From positions 1-15,173 of the forward strand of contig JAPXMM010000052.1 of assembly GCA_033809015.1 (NCBI GenBank): a stretch of 15,173 nt of DNA, read 5' to 3'. The notes beneath the pieces are model-generated. The model made no database searches and was not told the DNA's origin. It saw nothing but the letters and a program-made list of their open reading frames with translations. Position numbers and translations under genes: made by a program. Numbering within the stretch: position 1 is the first letter of the stretch; every line of letters starts with the position of its first letter. This DNA is from DTU049 sp033809015 (lineage in GTDB: Bacteria > Bacteroidota > Bacteroidia > Bacteroidales > DTU049). This document shows positions 15,016 through 15,173 of the stretch, one piece after another.

Positions 15016-15173
15016 TTATGTTAGCCTTTCCCTATGCTTTAATTTTAACCTCACATACACATACCACGCTTCCCAGTCTGACGCTGCTAAATTCAACATC
15101 CTACCTATATCTTCTATCACTCTGTTCAATAAATATTTATGTTTTACTACATACCACATTATATAACTCTGCA
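15016..15173 (-). pseudogene. IS1595/ISXO2-like transposase, C-terminal remnant (copy 3, runs off right edge)
   Basis: Translating the minus strand from 15171 gives 51 codons ending in TAA at 15018-15016, beginning QSYIMWYVVKHKYLL and containing EDIGRMLNLAASDW. This aligns without gaps to copy 2 (QSYLMWFVIMNKYLK, QDIGRLLNLSSHDR), with 19 of 39 residues identical by hand count, so it is a diverged relative in opposite orientation. The frame is open at the window edge, so only the last third or less of the presumed domain is visible and the gene may or may not be intact beyond. It lacks the HDRW motif of the other two and has a longer basic end (KLKHRERLT). Confidence 0.6.

Noticed and set aside
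14972..15166. 64-codon plus-strand frame at the right edge
   Set aside because: Antisense to the minus-strand transposase remnant that aligns with the other two copies.

Overview
The window is AT-rich chromosomal DNA that looks like Bacteroidota, probably a member with type IX secretion and gliding genes. The lineage evidence is a subtilase ending in a type IX sorting domain, an ABC ATPase closely resembling GldA, lipoproteins with Bacteroidota-style N-termini, repeated matches to the Bacteroidota promoter element TAnnTTTG directly upstream of genes, and an almost complete lack of Shine-Dalgarno sequences. The genus cannot be told from this window. Genes are tightly packed and mostly housekeeping.

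Left part (1-4930): the tail of a degraded IS1595/ISXO2-like transposase runs in from the left edge. It is followed by a small secreted repeat protein with six YKYDA motifs on the minus strand (DUF6150-like by memory). On the plus strand are manC (GDP-mannose synthesis) and a membrane-anchored J-domain protein. These converge with prfA and pyrF, which form a minus-strand operon.

Middle (4934-8984): four plus-strand genes overlap end to start: a GmhB/HisB-N-like HAD phosphatase, a secreted MORN-repeat protein, a lipoprotein with a probable surface-export signal, and a type IX secreted S8 protease. The chained overlaps indicate one transcript, three of whose products are exported. A small three-helix membrane protein converges on its end.

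Right part (9108-15173): a second transposase tail, then gldA (minus), tRNA-Cys(GCA), hisS and a PPi-type phosphofructokinase (plus, one operon), a 373-base stretch with no clear gene, a lipid-anchored coiled-coil OmpA-family protein (minus), and a third, more diverged transposase tail on the minus strand at the right edge.

No novel defence system, CRISPR array or intact mobile element was found. The points most worth following are the three related transposase 3' ends, the YKYDA repeat protein, the overlapping export operon with a QKETE-type lipoprotein signal, and the promoters that sit almost on the start codons of hisS and manC.
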